Below, in pieces: positions 32,435 to 40,086 of a DNA stretch of 40,086 nt. The notes beneath the pieces were generated by a model. That model worked only from the letters and a program-made list of their open reading frames with translations, had not been told where the DNA came from and did no database searches. The DNA comes from Pseudogemmobacter humi. Its GTDB lineage: Bacteria > Pseudomonadota > Alphaproteobacteria > Rhodobacterales > Rhodobacteraceae. Each line of letters starts with the position of its first letter. Positions within the stretch are counted from its first letter, which is position 1. Location of the stretch: positions 1 through 40,086 of the forward strand of contig NZ_UXAW01000082.1 in the NCBI RefSeq assembly GCF_900609055.1, written 5' to 3'. The position numbers and the translations under genes were made by a program.

Positions 32435-33471
32435 CCCCTGGCCCTGCCGCGGATCAGGATCAGCGCAAATCCCGGCGCGCCGACAAGGGCGGTGACGACG
32501 CCGATCGGCACCACCTGGCCCGGGATCAACATGCGCGACGCCACATCGGCGGCGATCAGGAACACCGCGCCCGCGATGGCCGCGACCGGCACCAGCCGCC
32601 CGTGGCGCGGCCCGACGAGGAAGCGCGCCGCATGGGGGATGACGAGGCCGACGAAGCCGATGGAGCCGACAAGGCTGACCATGGTCGCCGTCATCAGTGT
32701 GACCGCGCCGATCAGCACGATGCGCACCCGGCGCACCGGGATGCCAAGCGCGGCCGCCGCATCCTGGCCGAAGGCGAAAGCGTCCAGCGCGCGGGCATGC
32801 CACAGGCAGGCGAGGAACCCCGCCACCGCCACCGGCACCGCCAGTGTCACATCCGGCCAGCGCACGCCGGAAAGGTTGCCCAAGAGCCAGAACATGATCC
32901 CGCGCGCCTGTTCGGCATTGGCGGATTTCGCGATGAAGAACGAGGTCAGCGCGTTGAAAAGCTGCGATCCGGCGATTCCGGCCAGCACCATCTGCGCCGG
33001 GCCGCCGCCCGCCGCCCGCGCCAGCGCCGCCACAAGGCCGAAGGCGAGCGTCGCGCCAAGGAAAGCCCCGCCCGAGATGCCGAGGGCCCCGCCGCCGACA
33101 CCAAGGATCGTCACCGCCACCGCCCCGGTCGAGGCTCCGGCGGAAACCCCCAGCAGATAGGGGTCGGCAAGCGCATTCCTGACCAGCGCCTGCAACACCA
33201 CGCCCGCAAGCGCGAGCCCCGCGCCGCAGGCGGCGGCGACCAGGGTGCGCGGCACCCGATAGGCCCAGATGATGCCCTGGTCGATCGGATCGACCGGCAG
33301 CCCGGCCTGCCAGAGATTGTTCGCGAAAGCCGCCCGGACCGTCTCCCACGGCAGCGGCGTCTCGCCGAGGATCACCCCGGCGAGGATCGCGGCGAGAAGC
33401 ACGGCCGCACCAGCCGCCGTCCGCGCCATCAGGCGCGGCAAAAGCGGAACCCGGGCGGCCGCGAGGCTCAT
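32431..33471 (-). CDS. btuC: Cobalamin ABC transporter, permease
   Basis: 346 aa with about 10 hydrophobic helices, a FecCD/BtuC-family permease that forms the membrane channel as a homodimer. Motifs: YRVPRTLVAAACGAGLALAG and LGVSAGASTGAV in the first half, and FGQDAAAALGIPVRRVRI (the cytoplasmic L-loop that contacts BtuD), GSIGFVGLVIPHAARFLVGP and ARFLVGPRHGRLVPVAAIAG in the second. It overlaps both neighbours by 4 nt. Confidence 0.92.
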   Translation of the reverse strand: MSLAAARVPLLPRLMARTAAGAAVLLAAILAGVILGETPLPWETVRAAFANNLWQAGLPVDPIDQGIIWAYRVPRTLVAAACGAGLALAGVVLQALVRNALADPYLLGVSAGASTGAVAVTILGVGGGALGISGGAFLGATLAFGLVAALARAAGGGPAQMVLAGIAGSQLFNALTSFFIAKSANAEQARGIMFWLLGNLSGVRWPDVTLAVPVAVAGFLACLWHARALDAFAFGQDAAAALGIPVRRVRIVLIGAVTLMTATMVSLVGSIGFVGLVIPHAARFLVGPRHGRLVPVAAIAGAVFLIAADVASRMLIPGQVVPIGVVTALVGAPGFALILIRGRARG

Positions 33472-34487
33472 TTCAGACCGAAGGCCGGCAGCGCGGCCGC
33501 CAGTTCCTCAAGCGCGCCGACGTTGCGGATCGAGGGATCCATCGCATGGGCGTCGATCACCACGATACGGCCTTCCTTAACCGCATCCATCTGGCTGGTG
33601 ACGGGATCGGATTTGAGGAATTCGAGCTTCTTCTCGTAATCGTCGGCCTCGAAGCGGCGGCGTTCCATCCTGGCGATCACGATCACCGAGGGATTGGCGC
33701 GGGCGATGGTCTCCCAGCTGACCACCGGCCATTCCTCATCGCTTTCGATGACGTTCTTCAGACCCAGCGACTGCATCATCCAGGCCGGCGGACCCTTGCG
33801 CCCGGCGACATAGGGGTCGATGTCCATCTCGGCCGAGGAGAACCAGAACACCGCCGAGGCCTCTTGCAGATCCAGCGCCTGCGCGGCTGCTACCGCCGCC
33901 GCCTCGCGCGCCTTCAGATCGGCGACCAGCGTCTCGCCGCGGTCCGACACGTCGAAGATGGCGGCCAGTTCGGTGATGCTCTGATAGAGGCTGTCCATCG
34001 AGAACATCTCCAGCCGGGTGCCGTCCGACCCCTGGGTGTTGTCCTTCGCCACGCAATCGGTGGGCATCGTCCAGGTCGGAATGCCGAGATCGGCGAATTG
34101 CTCGCGGGTGGCGACGATGCCCTGGGCGCCGATATGCCATTCATATTGCACCGTCACGACGCCGGGGCGTTTGGCGACCACGCTCTCGAACGAGGGGTCG
34201 TTGTCGGCCAGCCGCTCGACGCCTTCGTTCAGATCGTGGAACTCGGGCAGCACCGGGGTGAACCAGACCGAAGTGCCGGCCACCTTGTCGCCGAGGCCCA
34301 GCGAATAGAGGATCTCGGTCGTGGCCTGGCCGACGGTGACGGCGCTTTCGGGCGCCTTGTCGAAGCTGACACTGACGCCGCAATTCTCCAGCACCAGCGG
34401 ATAGCTGGTTTCCGAGAGGGCGGGCAGGGCGGCGGAAAGGGCGAGAAGGCTCGCGGCGCCAAGGCGCAGGGTCATGCGGGAAAGCAT
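33468..34487 (-). CDS. btuF: Cobalamin ABC transporter, substrate-binding protein
   Basis: 339 aa from the ATG at 34487 (GGAGAT ribosome site), with a signal peptide (MLSRMTLRLGAASLLALSAA, cut near LSE) and no lipobox. The two-lobe class III binding-protein fold (PF01497) is shown by GQATTEILYSLGLGDKVAGT near the N-terminus, VVAKRPGVVTVQYEWH, a long linking helix and WETIARANPSVIVIARM near the end. The strand-1 start YPLVLENCGVSVSF is typical. It delivers ligand in the periplasm to BtuC. The riboswitch lies upstream. Confidence 0.9.
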   Translation of the reverse strand: MLSRMTLRLGAASLLALSAALPALSETSYPLVLENCGVSVSFDKAPESAVTVGQATTEILYSLGLGDKVAGTSVWFTPVLPEFHDLNEGVERLADNDPSFESVVAKRPGVVTVQYEWHIGAQGIVATREQFADLGIPTWTMPTDCVAKDNTQGSDGTRLEMFSMDSLYQSITELAAIFDVSDRGETLVADLKAREAAAVAAAQALDLQEASAVFWFSSAEMDIDPYVAGRKGPPAWMMQSLGLKNVIESDEEWPVVSWETIARANPSVIVIARMERRRFEADDYEKKLEFLKSDPVTSQMDAVKEGRIVVIDAHAMDPSIRNVGALEELAAALPAFGLK

Positions 34488-34588
34488 CGGGGATCTCCGG
34501 TTGAGGGGATGCGCCCGGGCGGCACGGGAAAGCGAGGCAGCGCCATCCGGGCGGGCGACGCGAAAACCGCGCACGCTGGCAGGATCCG

Positions 34589-34602
34589 ATGCCCGAAGGC
34601 AT
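34589..34602 (-). promoter_or_regulatory. Small UUCG hairpin in the btuF leader
   Basis: On the minus strand a short stem ATGCC/GGCAT with a TTCG tetraloop lies between the riboswitch and the btuF start. It has no T-run, so it may stabilise the leader or form part of the expression platform. Confidence 0.4.
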
Positions 34603-34665
34603 GTCTTCGCTGACGTCATCTGACACCTCGCCGGACAACCCCGCCCGGGACAGTTGCTAACGGGT

Positions 34666-34849
34666 GTCGGCAGGTCTCCTGACTGGCGGGTCACGGGGTC
34701 TCTGGCGCCTTCCCATGGCCGGATGGCCACAGTGGCATGTCGCAGATCACCTCGCCGCCTACAGTTGCGGGGGCAGTTCCGGTTCGCCCCGCGCAGACCT
34801 GCTGCGGACGGGGCGGCGGATTCCCTTTCAATTCCTTGCGGAAACCGAC
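34666..34849 (-). promoter_or_regulatory. Cobalamin (AdoCbl) riboswitch
   Basis: About 184 nt on the minus strand, upstream of btuF. Landmarks in order: closing stem GTCGG (34845-34849), AAAGGGAAT, CCGGAACTGCCCCCGCAACT, the B12-box GCCACTG (34730-34736), the GTCAGGAGACCTGCC block (34669-34683), and the closing CCGAC (34666-34670). These are the conserved elements of cobalamin riboswitches. Binding of adenosylcobalamin normally lowers expression of B12 uptake genes. The expression platform between 34488 and 34665 shows no clear T-rich terminator, so control of translation initiation is likely. Confidence 0.95.
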
Positions 34850-35031
34850 CCGCAAGGCCATAGCCCGCCCGCACCCGCGGGGCAAGGGCCATTCCCGGCG
34901 CGGCCCCTGCGGCAGATGCGCCCCCGCGCGGCGCCGGGGCCTCTGGCGGGGACGACCGTGGCCGAAGGAAAGCCGGTTTCCCGACAGGGCTCCTCCTTGT
35001 GACCATAAGCGGGGGGCGGATACCGGCGGAG

Positions 35032-35138
35032 CCTCCGGCGGGGATATTTAAGGACAGAAAATGCACCATCCCAGGTCATTTTCTGTCTCTAAATATCCCG
35101 GGGGAGTCCCGGCTTTGCCGGGACGGGGGCTGGCCCCC
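35032..35138 (+). repeat. Composite hairpin repeat, copy C
   Basis: Large imperfect stem (35032-35063 with 35077-35106: GGGATATTTA on the left arm and TAAATATCCC on the right, and matching ACAGAAAATG/CATTTTCTGT), then GTCCCGGC-TTT-GCCGGGAC (35106-35124), then GGGGGC-TG-GCCCCC (35125-35138). The order and outer sequences are as in copy A at 7871-7966, but the stem bases differ in a way that keeps pairing. It lies between the B12 riboswitch and the merR-type gene and could also act as a bidirectional terminator. The remainder of 34850-35207 has no gene. Confidence 0.75.
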
Positions 35139-35207
35139 TCTCTGCGTTGCCGGCCCGTCCGGCGCGGCGCCGAAGTCCTCGAAGGGGTCGGGCGATTGCG
35201 GCGGGGC

Positions 35208-35645
35208 TCAGAGGCGGTCCTGCGTGCCGCCGTGATGATCCTGTGCGCAATGGTCGTGATTGCCCAGCACCTCGATCACCCGGCAATCGGCCATCGTGCC
35301 ATGCGAGCATTGCTCCAGCATCCGCTCCAGTTCGGTCCCGAGCGCAGCCAGCCGCGAGATCCGCGCCTTCACTGCGGAAAGCTGGCGCCGCGCGATCTCG
35401 TCGGCGGCGGCGCAGGGGCGGGCGGGATCGTCCGACAGGCTCAGAAGCTCGCGGATCGCCTCCAGCGGGAAGCCGAGATCGCGGGCATGGCGGATGAAGC
35501 TCAGCCGCTCCTGCGCCGCCTTGCCGTAAAGCCGCTGGTTGCCCGCGCTGCGCCCGGCCTCGGGCAAAAGGCCGATCTGTTCGTAATAGCGGATCGTCGG
35601 CACCTTCACCCCGGTGACCCCGGCCAGTTTTCCGATCGTCAGCAT
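35208..35645 (-). CDS. MerR-family metal-responsive regulator (ZntR/CadR/PbrR-like)
   Basis: 145 aa, a cytoplasmic dimeric activator. The winged helix-turn-helix (MLTIGKLAGVTGVKVPTIRY, then YEQIGLLPEAGR) is followed by the coiled-coil dimer helix (about 80-115). Metal ligands are Cys78 (RPCAAADE), Cys113 (EQCSHG), Cys121 (DCRVIEV) and Cys133 in a His-rich tail (HDHCAQDHH). Cys near 78, 113 and 121 is the pattern of Zn, Cd and Pb sensors, not of CueR or MerR. It is divergent from the P1B-ATPase gene, with the promoter at 35656-35686 between. The His/Cys tail is long and may add affinity. Confidence 0.88.
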   Translation of the reverse strand: MLTIGKLAGVTGVKVPTIRYYEQIGLLPEAGRSAGNQRLYGKAAQERLSFIRHARDLGFPLEAIRELLSLSDDPARPCAAADEIARRQLSAVKARISRLAALGTELERMLEQCSHGTMADCRVIEVLGNHDHCAQDHHGGTQDRL

Positions 35646-35655
35646 GAGAAACCTC

Positions 35656-35686
35656 TTGAACCTATAGTTGCTATAGCACTTAGGTT
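35656..35686 (+). promoter_or_regulatory. MerR-type promoter with 19-bp spacer
   Basis: TTGAAC (35656-35661) and TAGGTT (35681-35686) are separated by 19 bp, longer than the 17-bp optimum and typical of MerR-controlled promoters. The spacer holds CTATAG-TTG-CTATAG, a palindrome like those bound by ZntR, CadR and PbrR. It drives the ATPase gene at 35731. Confidence 0.8.
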
Positions 35687-35730
35687 TCCGATTCGATGAG
35701 GACAAGGCCCCGGGCGGGGCGGAGGATGAG

Positions 35731-37974
35731 ATGACAGAGCGGCGGGAATGGACGGTCACGGGCATGGACTGCGCGGCCTGCACGGTGAAGCTGACCCGGG
35801 CGGTGGAAAAGCTGCCGGGCGTCAGCGGCGTGAAGGTCGCGCTGATGGCTGAGAAGCTGTCGCTGGATCTGACGGCGGGCGCGACGCCGGCCGAAGAGAT
35901 CGAGGGCGTGGTGCGCAGGCTCGGCTTCGGCATCGCGCCGAAACAGCCCGAGGCGGGACCGGCCCCCGCGGCGGCGGGCGATTGCTGCGGCAGCGGCGCC
36001 TGTTCGGGCGGGGCGGAGCCCGGCGCCGCGGGGGCCGGGTCTGGCGACGCGGGCCACGGCACCCCCGGCCATATCCACGACGACCCGGCCGACCGCGGCA
36101 AGCCCTGGTATCGCACCGGCAAGGGGCGGCTGGTGATCCTGACCGCCGCGCTGCTGGCGCTGGCCTGGGTGTTCGAACTGCTGACCCCGGCGGGATATGG
36201 CTACTGGGCCTTCCTTGTCGCCTGCCTGATCGGCGTCGCCCCGGTGGCGAAACGCGCCTTTGAGGCGCTGCGCATGGGCCAGCCCTTCACCATTGAAAGC
36301 CTGATGACCATCGCCGCCATCGGCGCGCTGTTCATCGGCGCGGCGGAAGAGGCGGCGCTGGTGGTGTTCCTGTTTGCCGTGGGCGAGGTGCTGGAGGGCG
36401 TCGCCGCGGGCAAGGCGCGCGACGGCATCCGGGCGCTGGCGAACCTCGTCCCCAAGACCGCGCTGCTGGAGGAGGACGGCCAGACCCGCGAGGTTCCGGC
36501 CGGGTCGCTGAAGCCCGGCCAGACCGTTCTGGTCCGCCCCGGCGACCGCATCCCCGCCGATGGCGAGATCACCGAGGGCACCTCCGGCATCGACGAAAGC
36601 CCGGTCACCGGCGAGAGTGTGCCGCGCACCCGCGGCCCCGGCGAGCCGGTCTTCGCCGGTTCGATCAATGCCGAGGCGGTGCTGCGCATCCGCGTGACCC
36701 GCGCCGCCGCCGACAACACCATCGCCCGCATCATCCGCCTCGTCGAAGAGGCCGAGGAGGCCCGTGCTCCGACCGAGCGGTTCATCGACCGCTTCTCGCG
36801 CTGGTATATGCCCGCCATCGTCGCGGTGGCGGTGCTGGTGGTGCTGGTGCCGCCGCTGGCCTTTGGCCAGGACTGGGACACCTGGATCTACCGCGGCCTC
36901 GCGCTTTTGCTGATCGGCTGCCCCTGCGCGCTGGTGATCTCGGTCCCGGCCTCCATCGCCTCGGCGCTGTCCTCGGGCGCGAAACGGGGTCTTCTGATGA
37001 AAGGCGGCGCGGTGATCGAGACCGCGGCCAAGGTGGCGCAGGTCGCCTTCGACAAGACCGGCACCCTGACGCGCGGCAAGCCCGATGTCACCGATCTGAT
37101 CCCCGCCCCGGGCGTGGCCGGGGCGGATCTGCTGGCGGTGGCCGCCGGGGTCGAGGCCGGATCGTCGCATCCCCTTGCCCAGGCGGTGCTGCGCCGGGCG
37201 GAAGCGGCGGGCGTGGCCCCGCTGCCCGCGCGCGAGGCGAAGGCGATCCCCGGCAAGGGGGTGGAGGCTCTGGTGGATGGTGCGAAGGCCTGGGTCGCCT
37301 CGCCCCGCCATGCCGCCGATATGGCCGGGATCGGCGGTGATGCCGTGGCCCGGGCGGCGGAGCTGGAGGCCGAGGGCAAGACCGTGGTCGCCGTGTTCCG
37401 CGAGGGTCAGCCGCTTGGCCTGATCGCCCTGCGCGACGAGCCGCGCGCGGATGCGGCGGAAGCGATGCGTCAGCTGAACGCCATGGGCGTCGGCGCGGTG
37501 ATGCTGACGGGCGACAACCCGCGCACCGCCGCCGCCATCGCCGGGGCCCTCGGCATGGACTGGCGCGCCGAAATGATGCCCGAGGACAAGCTGGCCGAGA
37601 TCCGTGCCATGGGCGCGCGCGGTCCGGTGATGATGATCGGCGACGGTATCAACGATGCTCCCGCGCTGAAACAGGCGGGCATCGGCGTCGCCATGGGCTC
37701 GGGCACCGATGTCGCGCTGGAAACCGCCGATGCGGCGATCCTGCGCGACCGGGTGAGCGACGTTCCGGCGCTGATCCGGCTGGCGCGGGCCACGATGGGC
37801 AACATCCGTCAGAACGTGACCATCGCGCTCGGGCTGAAGGCGGTGTTTCTGGTGACCTCGGTTCTGGGCCTCACCGGCCTCTGGATCGCCATCCTCGCGG
37901 ATACCGGCGCGACGGTGCTGGTGACGCTGAACGCGCTGCGGCTGCTGACCTTCGATCCGGCGAGAGAGGGTTGA
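35731..37974 (+). CDS. Zn/Cd/Pb-translocating P1B-type ATPase
   Basis: 747 aa, an inner-membrane metal exporter. A ferredoxin-like metal-binding domain has Cys14-x-x-Cys17. A Cys/His-rich linker follows (Cys85, Cys86, Cys91, His109, His114, His116). Eight helices are present. CPC (397-399) in helix 6 and the conserved Asp in ADTGATVLV near the end fit the P1B-2 (ZntA) class. The phosphorylated Asp is Asp441 in DKTGTLT, TGES is at 293-296, the HP pair is His480-Pro481, and MIGDGINDAPALKQA is the hinge. It lies opposite a metal-responsive MerR-type regulator, which would turn it on with Zn, Cd or Pb. The stop is 1 nt before the next ATG, so the pair is coupled. Confidence 0.95.
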   Translation: MTERREWTVTGMDCAACTVKLTRAVEKLPGVSGVKVALMAEKLSLDLTAGATPAEEIEGVVRRLGFGIAPKQPEAGPAPAAAGDCCGSGACSGGAEPGAAGAGSGDAGHGTPGHIHDDPADRGKPWYRTGKGRLVILTAALLALAWVFELLTPAGYGYWAFLVACLIGVAPVAKRAFEALRMGQPFTIESLMTIAAIGALFIGAAEEAALVVFLFAVGEVLEGVAAGKARDGIRALANLVPKTALLEEDGQTREVPAGSLKPGQTVLVRPGDRIPADGEITEGTSGIDESPVTGESVPRTRGPGEPVFAGSINAEAVLRIRVTRAAADNTIARIIRLVEEAEEARAPTERFIDRFSRWYMPAIVAVAVLVVLVPPLAFGQDWDTWIYRGLALLLIGCPCALVISVPASIASALSSGAKRGLLMKGGAVIETAAKVAQVAFDKTGTLTRGKPDVTDLIPAPGVAGADLLAVAAGVEAGSSHPLAQAVLRRAEAAGVAPLPAREAKAIPGKGVEALVDGAKAWVASPRHAADMAGIGGDAVARAAELEAEGKTVVAVFREGQPLGLIALRDEPRADAAEAMRQLNAMGVGAVMLTGDNPRTAAAIAGALGMDWRAEMMPEDKLAEIRAMGARGPVMMIGDGINDAPALKQAGIGVAMGSGTDVALETADAAILRDRVSDVPALIRLARATMGNIRQNVTIALGLKAVFLVTSVLGLTGLWIAILADTGATVLVTLNALRLLTFDPAREG

Positions 37975-37975
37975 G

Positions 37976-38602
37976 ATGATGGACCAGTCCGGCTGGATCG
38001 CGCTCGGGATCGCCGGGCTCTGGCTGGGGCTGTTCGCCCTCGGCACGCTCGGCGCCAGCCGCGCGGCGGGGCGCAGCGCCTGGCTGTTCGGCCGCGCCCG
38101 GGGCCGCGCGCGCCTTGCGGCGGCGGGCTTCCGCCTCGCCTTCGTGCTGGCGCTGGCCGGGCCGCTTTTGTGGCTGGCGGTGCCGGTCCTGCACGAGGCC
38201 GATCCGCTCTGGACCATGGGGCCGCCGGCGGCCTTCGGCCTGATCGGCGCGATGCTGACGGCGGCGGGCGCGATGATCGCCTTCGCCGCCCAGATGTCGA
38301 TGGGCGCCTCCTGGCGGGTGGGCGTGGCGCCGGAGGAGGTCGGCGCGCTGGTCACCGGCGGGCTTTACCGGATCAGCCGCAACCCGGCCTTCCTCGGCCA
38401 GGCGATGCTGCTGGCCGGGTTGGCGCTGGCGATCCCCGCGCTGCCAACGCTGCTGGCGGCCGTGCTGTTCCCCGCCGCGGCCTCGGTTCAGATCCGCGAC
38501 GAGGAACAGGCGCTGCGCGCCGCCCATGGCGCGGATTACGACCGATGGGCCGCCCGGGTGCCGCGCTGGATCGGCGGGGCGGCGTTCATGCGGCGCCGGT
38601 GA
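37976..38602 (+). CDS. Isoprenylcysteine carboxyl methyltransferase-like membrane protein
   Basis: 208 aa, about five hydrophobic helices. The C-terminal motif LVTGGLYRISRNPAFLGQAM, with YR-x-x-RNP, is the SAM-binding loop shared by ICMT/PEMT-type membrane methyltransferases, followed by VQIRDEEQALRAAHG. The bacterial members' substrates are unknown, and some lie beside metal exporters. Here it is coupled to the ZntA-like gene, so it may act with it. The next gene is convergent and overlaps its 3' end by 17 nt. Confidence 0.8.
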   Translation: MMDQSGWIALGIAGLWLGLFALGTLGASRAAGRSAWLFGRARGRARLAAAGFRLAFVLALAGPLLWLAVPVLHEADPLWTMGPPAAFGLIGAMLTAAGAMIAFAAQMSMGASWRVGVAPEEVGALVTGGLYRISRNPAFLGQAMLLAGLALAIPALPTLLAAVLFPAAASVQIRDEEQALRAAHGADYDRWAARVPRWIGGAAFMRRR

Positions 38603-39536
38603 AGCGGCGCTCCAGCTCCCACACCCTTTGCGCATGGCGCAGATGGCGGCCGGCGGGCAGCGGGCGGTCCTCGGGCCACTCATCCGCATCGACCACCGGG
38701 GCATCGTCCTCGCCGGTCTGGCCGCGGGCGAGCGCCTCGCGGAGCGCCTTCACCTCAGGCGCGCGATGCGCCTCCATCAGATCGGTGTAATGCGCCCAGA
38801 CCTCGCGGCTGAAGCTCTCGCGCGGGGTGCCGTCGGGCAGGGCGAAGGGCGAGGCGGGGTGCAGGCTCGCCACCGGCAGCCAGCCGTCGGGGATCGGCGT
38901 GTTCGCCGAATGGGTCCGCCCGGCGGCCAGCAGCTTCGGCAGCAGATGGGTGTGCGGTCCGGGCGGGCTTTTCCAGTCGGTGTCGGGCCCGCCGATCTTC
39001 TGATAGACCTCGCAGCGCCCGGCGGCGGTCAGCGCCACGCGATGCGGATGGCGGGCCATCATCAAAGGCCAGGCGGTGTTGTCGGGGGCGCCGGCGAGTT
39101 TCCCCTCGTTCTCGCGCAGCGCGGCGATCAGTTCGGCATCGCGGGTGCGGATGCAGAATTCGACATTGGCCTGGGCGAGGCCGCAGTCGAACAGCACCAT
39201 GTCGCGGTCTTCGGGGCGGATCGCCTCATGATCCACGCCGATCTCGTGAAAGCCGGTGCGCGAGGGGCGGCGCGCCTCGGCCTCGGGCAGCAGGAATTCG
39301 ACGTGGCGGAACCATCGTTCGGATTTGGTCGAGGGCATTTCCCAGGCCAGCGCCCGCACCCCTTCGGTGCGGTCGAAACGGATGCCGCCGCGCGCGGTGA
39401 AGACGCCGGTGCCGCGGTCGGCCCATTCGGCCGGCGGGTCGCCGTCCAGCCGGGTGAATTCGCAGATCGCCCCGAAAGAGCCCATCGACCAGCCGGTGAT
39501 CTCGTCTCCGAGCCAGCGTTGCAGAACCTCACGCAT
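38586..39536 (-). CDS. Hypothetical protein coupled to an ABC transporter gene
   Basis: 316 aa from the ATG at 39536, chosen because GGAG lies 7 nt upstream (a start at 39542 is possible). It is soluble, with no signal peptide and no membrane helix. It begins MREVLQRWLGDEITGWSMGS. The middle has DCGLAQANVEFCIRTRD and the C-terminal half KSPPGPHTHLLPKLLAAGRT. The H-T-H and repeated Trp and Arg residues suggest a ligand or metal site, but I do not recognise the family. It overlaps the ABC ATPase gene by 8 nt and probably serves the same transport system. Confidence 0.7.
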   Translation of the reverse strand: MREVLQRWLGDEITGWSMGSFGAICEFTRLDGDPPAEWADRGTGVFTARGGIRFDRTEGVRALAWEMPSTKSERWFRHVEFLLPEAEARRPSRTGFHEIGVDHEAIRPEDRDMVLFDCGLAQANVEFCIRTRDAELIAALRENEGKLAGAPDNTAWPLMMARHPHRVALTAAGRCEVYQKIGGPDTDWKSPPGPHTHLLPKLLAAGRTHSANTPIPDGWLPVASLHPASPFALPDGTPRESFSREVWAHYTDLMEAHRAPEVKALREALARGQTGEDDAPVVDADEWPEDRPLPAGRHLRHAQRVWELERRFTGAA

Positions 39537-40086
39537 CCTCATTCTCCGTCAGTTCGGTGATCAGCCAGTGATCGCCCCCCGGGCCGGGGCGGCGATCGAG
39601 TGCAATGCCGAAGACCTGCGCCATCAGATCCTCGCGCAGCACATCGGCGGGCGGGCCGTCGGCCAGGATCCGGCCGTGGTGCATCATCACGATCCGGGTG
39701 CAATGGCGCGCGGCCAGCGGCAGGTCGTGCAAAGTCGCCAGCACCGCGCGGCCTGCGCCGGCCTCGGCCCGCAGCAACCGCGCGGTGCGGATCGCCTGGG
39801 CGGGGTCGAGCGCGGCGCAGGGCTCGTCGGCGATCAGGAGCGGCGCGCCCTGCGCCAGCGCGCGGGCCATCAGGACGCGCGCCTTCTCGCCCCCCGAGAG
39901 GCCGGGCACCTGGCGGCGGGCGAAATCCTGCAACCCGAGCCGGGCGAGCCATGCGCGGGCCTCGGCCAGCCCCTCGCCGTGGTGGTCGGGATGCGCGCGC
40001 CAGCCGAGCGCCACCAGATCCTCGACCGCGACCGGCCAGACCAACTCGCGCTCCTGCGCGAGATAGGCGGCGTGGCGGGGGCGGGC
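39529..40086 (-). CDS. ABC transporter ATP-binding protein (FecE/HmuV/BtuD-like), partial
   Basis: 186 codons, cut at the window edge; Walker A lies outside. Visible parts: the Q-loop (AAYLAQERELVWPVAVEDLV), the signature LSGGEKARVLMARALAQG, Walker B PLLIADEPCAALD, and the switch His LATLHDLPLAARHC, then the C-terminal GRILADGPPADVL. This is the iron-siderophore/heme/cobalamin-type importer ATPase. The cargo is unknown because the permease and binding protein are not in the window. A hypothetical gene follows with an overlap. The gene is on the minus strand and starts beyond 40086. Confidence 0.88.
   Translation of the reverse strand, partial: ARPRHAAYLAQERELVWPVAVEDLVALGWRAHPDHHGEGLAEARAWLARLGLQDFARRQVPGLSGGEKARVLMARALAQGAPLLIADEPCAALDPAQAIRTARLLRAEAGAGRAVLATLHDLPLAARHCTRIVMMHHGRILADGPPADVLREDLMAQVFGIALDRRPGPGGDHWLITELTENEDA

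Noticed and set aside
35680-38355. 891-codon open frame antisense to the P1B-ATPase gene
   Set aside because: Shadow of a certain gene; no motif and no start signal.

Overview
The window is GC-rich (roughly two thirds G+C) chromosomal DNA from an alphaproteobacterium, most likely a member of the Rhodobacteraceae/Paracoccaceae. Supports for this are a Paracoccus-type cytochrome c550 gene next to an aa3 cytochrome oxidase subunit I gene, a direct-repeat alphaproteobacterial SOS box (GTTC-N7-GTTC) in front of lexA, the trpGDC-moaC-moeA-lexA order, and FnrL-type TTGAC-N4-ATCAA sites. No species can be named from the sequence alone.

Layout. (1) 1-3711: the tail of a universal stress protein gene, then a tight six-gene operon. 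It has three small membrane proteins (115, 125 and 58 aa), an APC-superfamily permease of the ethanolamine-permease type, and two more membrane-associated proteins of unknown function. I regard this as the best candidate for an undescribed system, a multi-subunit APC transporter. (2) 3716-5771 (minus): a DUF2218 protein, a CxxC hypothetical, a 52-aa membrane protein and a secreted protein whose last 20 residues are almost only Tyr/Trp/Cys. (3) 5950-9922: metG, a short-chain dehydrogenase and a Tas-like aldo/keto reductase, with a composite hairpin repeat between metG and the dehydrogenase. (4) 9974-13841: two lipoproteins (one lipocalin-like), a Nudix hydrolase, a DUF983 protein, and an ECF sigma cassette with a membrane protein and a CnrX-like sensor. 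(5) 13842-14850: decayed DNA with an IS3 scar and a frameshifted Cys-rich ORF, ending in tRNA-Leu(GAG). (6) 14990-20712: a peptidoglycan-binding protein, lipB, cytochrome c550, ctaD behind an FNR-type box, and a DUF2244 protein. (7) 20713-22457: decayed DNA with a wrecked IS3-family transposase.

(8) 22458-28162 (minus): lexA, moeA, moaC, trpC, ung, trpD and trpG. The genes trpG-trpD-ung and trpC-moaC-moeA are joined by 4-8 nt overlaps; ung sits inside the tryptophan run and trpE is absent. (9) 28418-30485: a small secreted glycine-rich protein, then a graveyard with an oxyR pseudogene and a probable IS110-family remnant. (10) 30486-34849 (minus): a cobalamin riboswitch followed by btuF-btuC-btuD, and then, with almost no gaps, a pseudoazurin gene and a methyltransferase gene. 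(11) 35208-38602: a divergent ZntR/CadR-like regulator and a Zn/Cd/Pb P1B-ATPase around a MerR-type promoter, plus an isoprenylcysteine methyltransferase-like membrane protein. (12) 38586-40086 (minus): an unrecognised protein and a truncated second FecE/BtuD-type ABC ATPase.

Themes are respiration (c550, aa3 oxidase, pseudoazurin), metal and vitamin transport (BtuFCD, ZntA, the second ABC system), envelope stress sensing (ECF cassette) and two strand-coherent housekeeping operons. Three zones of IS and pseudogene debris (about 13.8-14.7, 20.7-22.4 and 28.9-30.4 kb) mark places where the chromosome has been rearranged. Three intergenic regions carry copies of one family of composite hairpin repeats.
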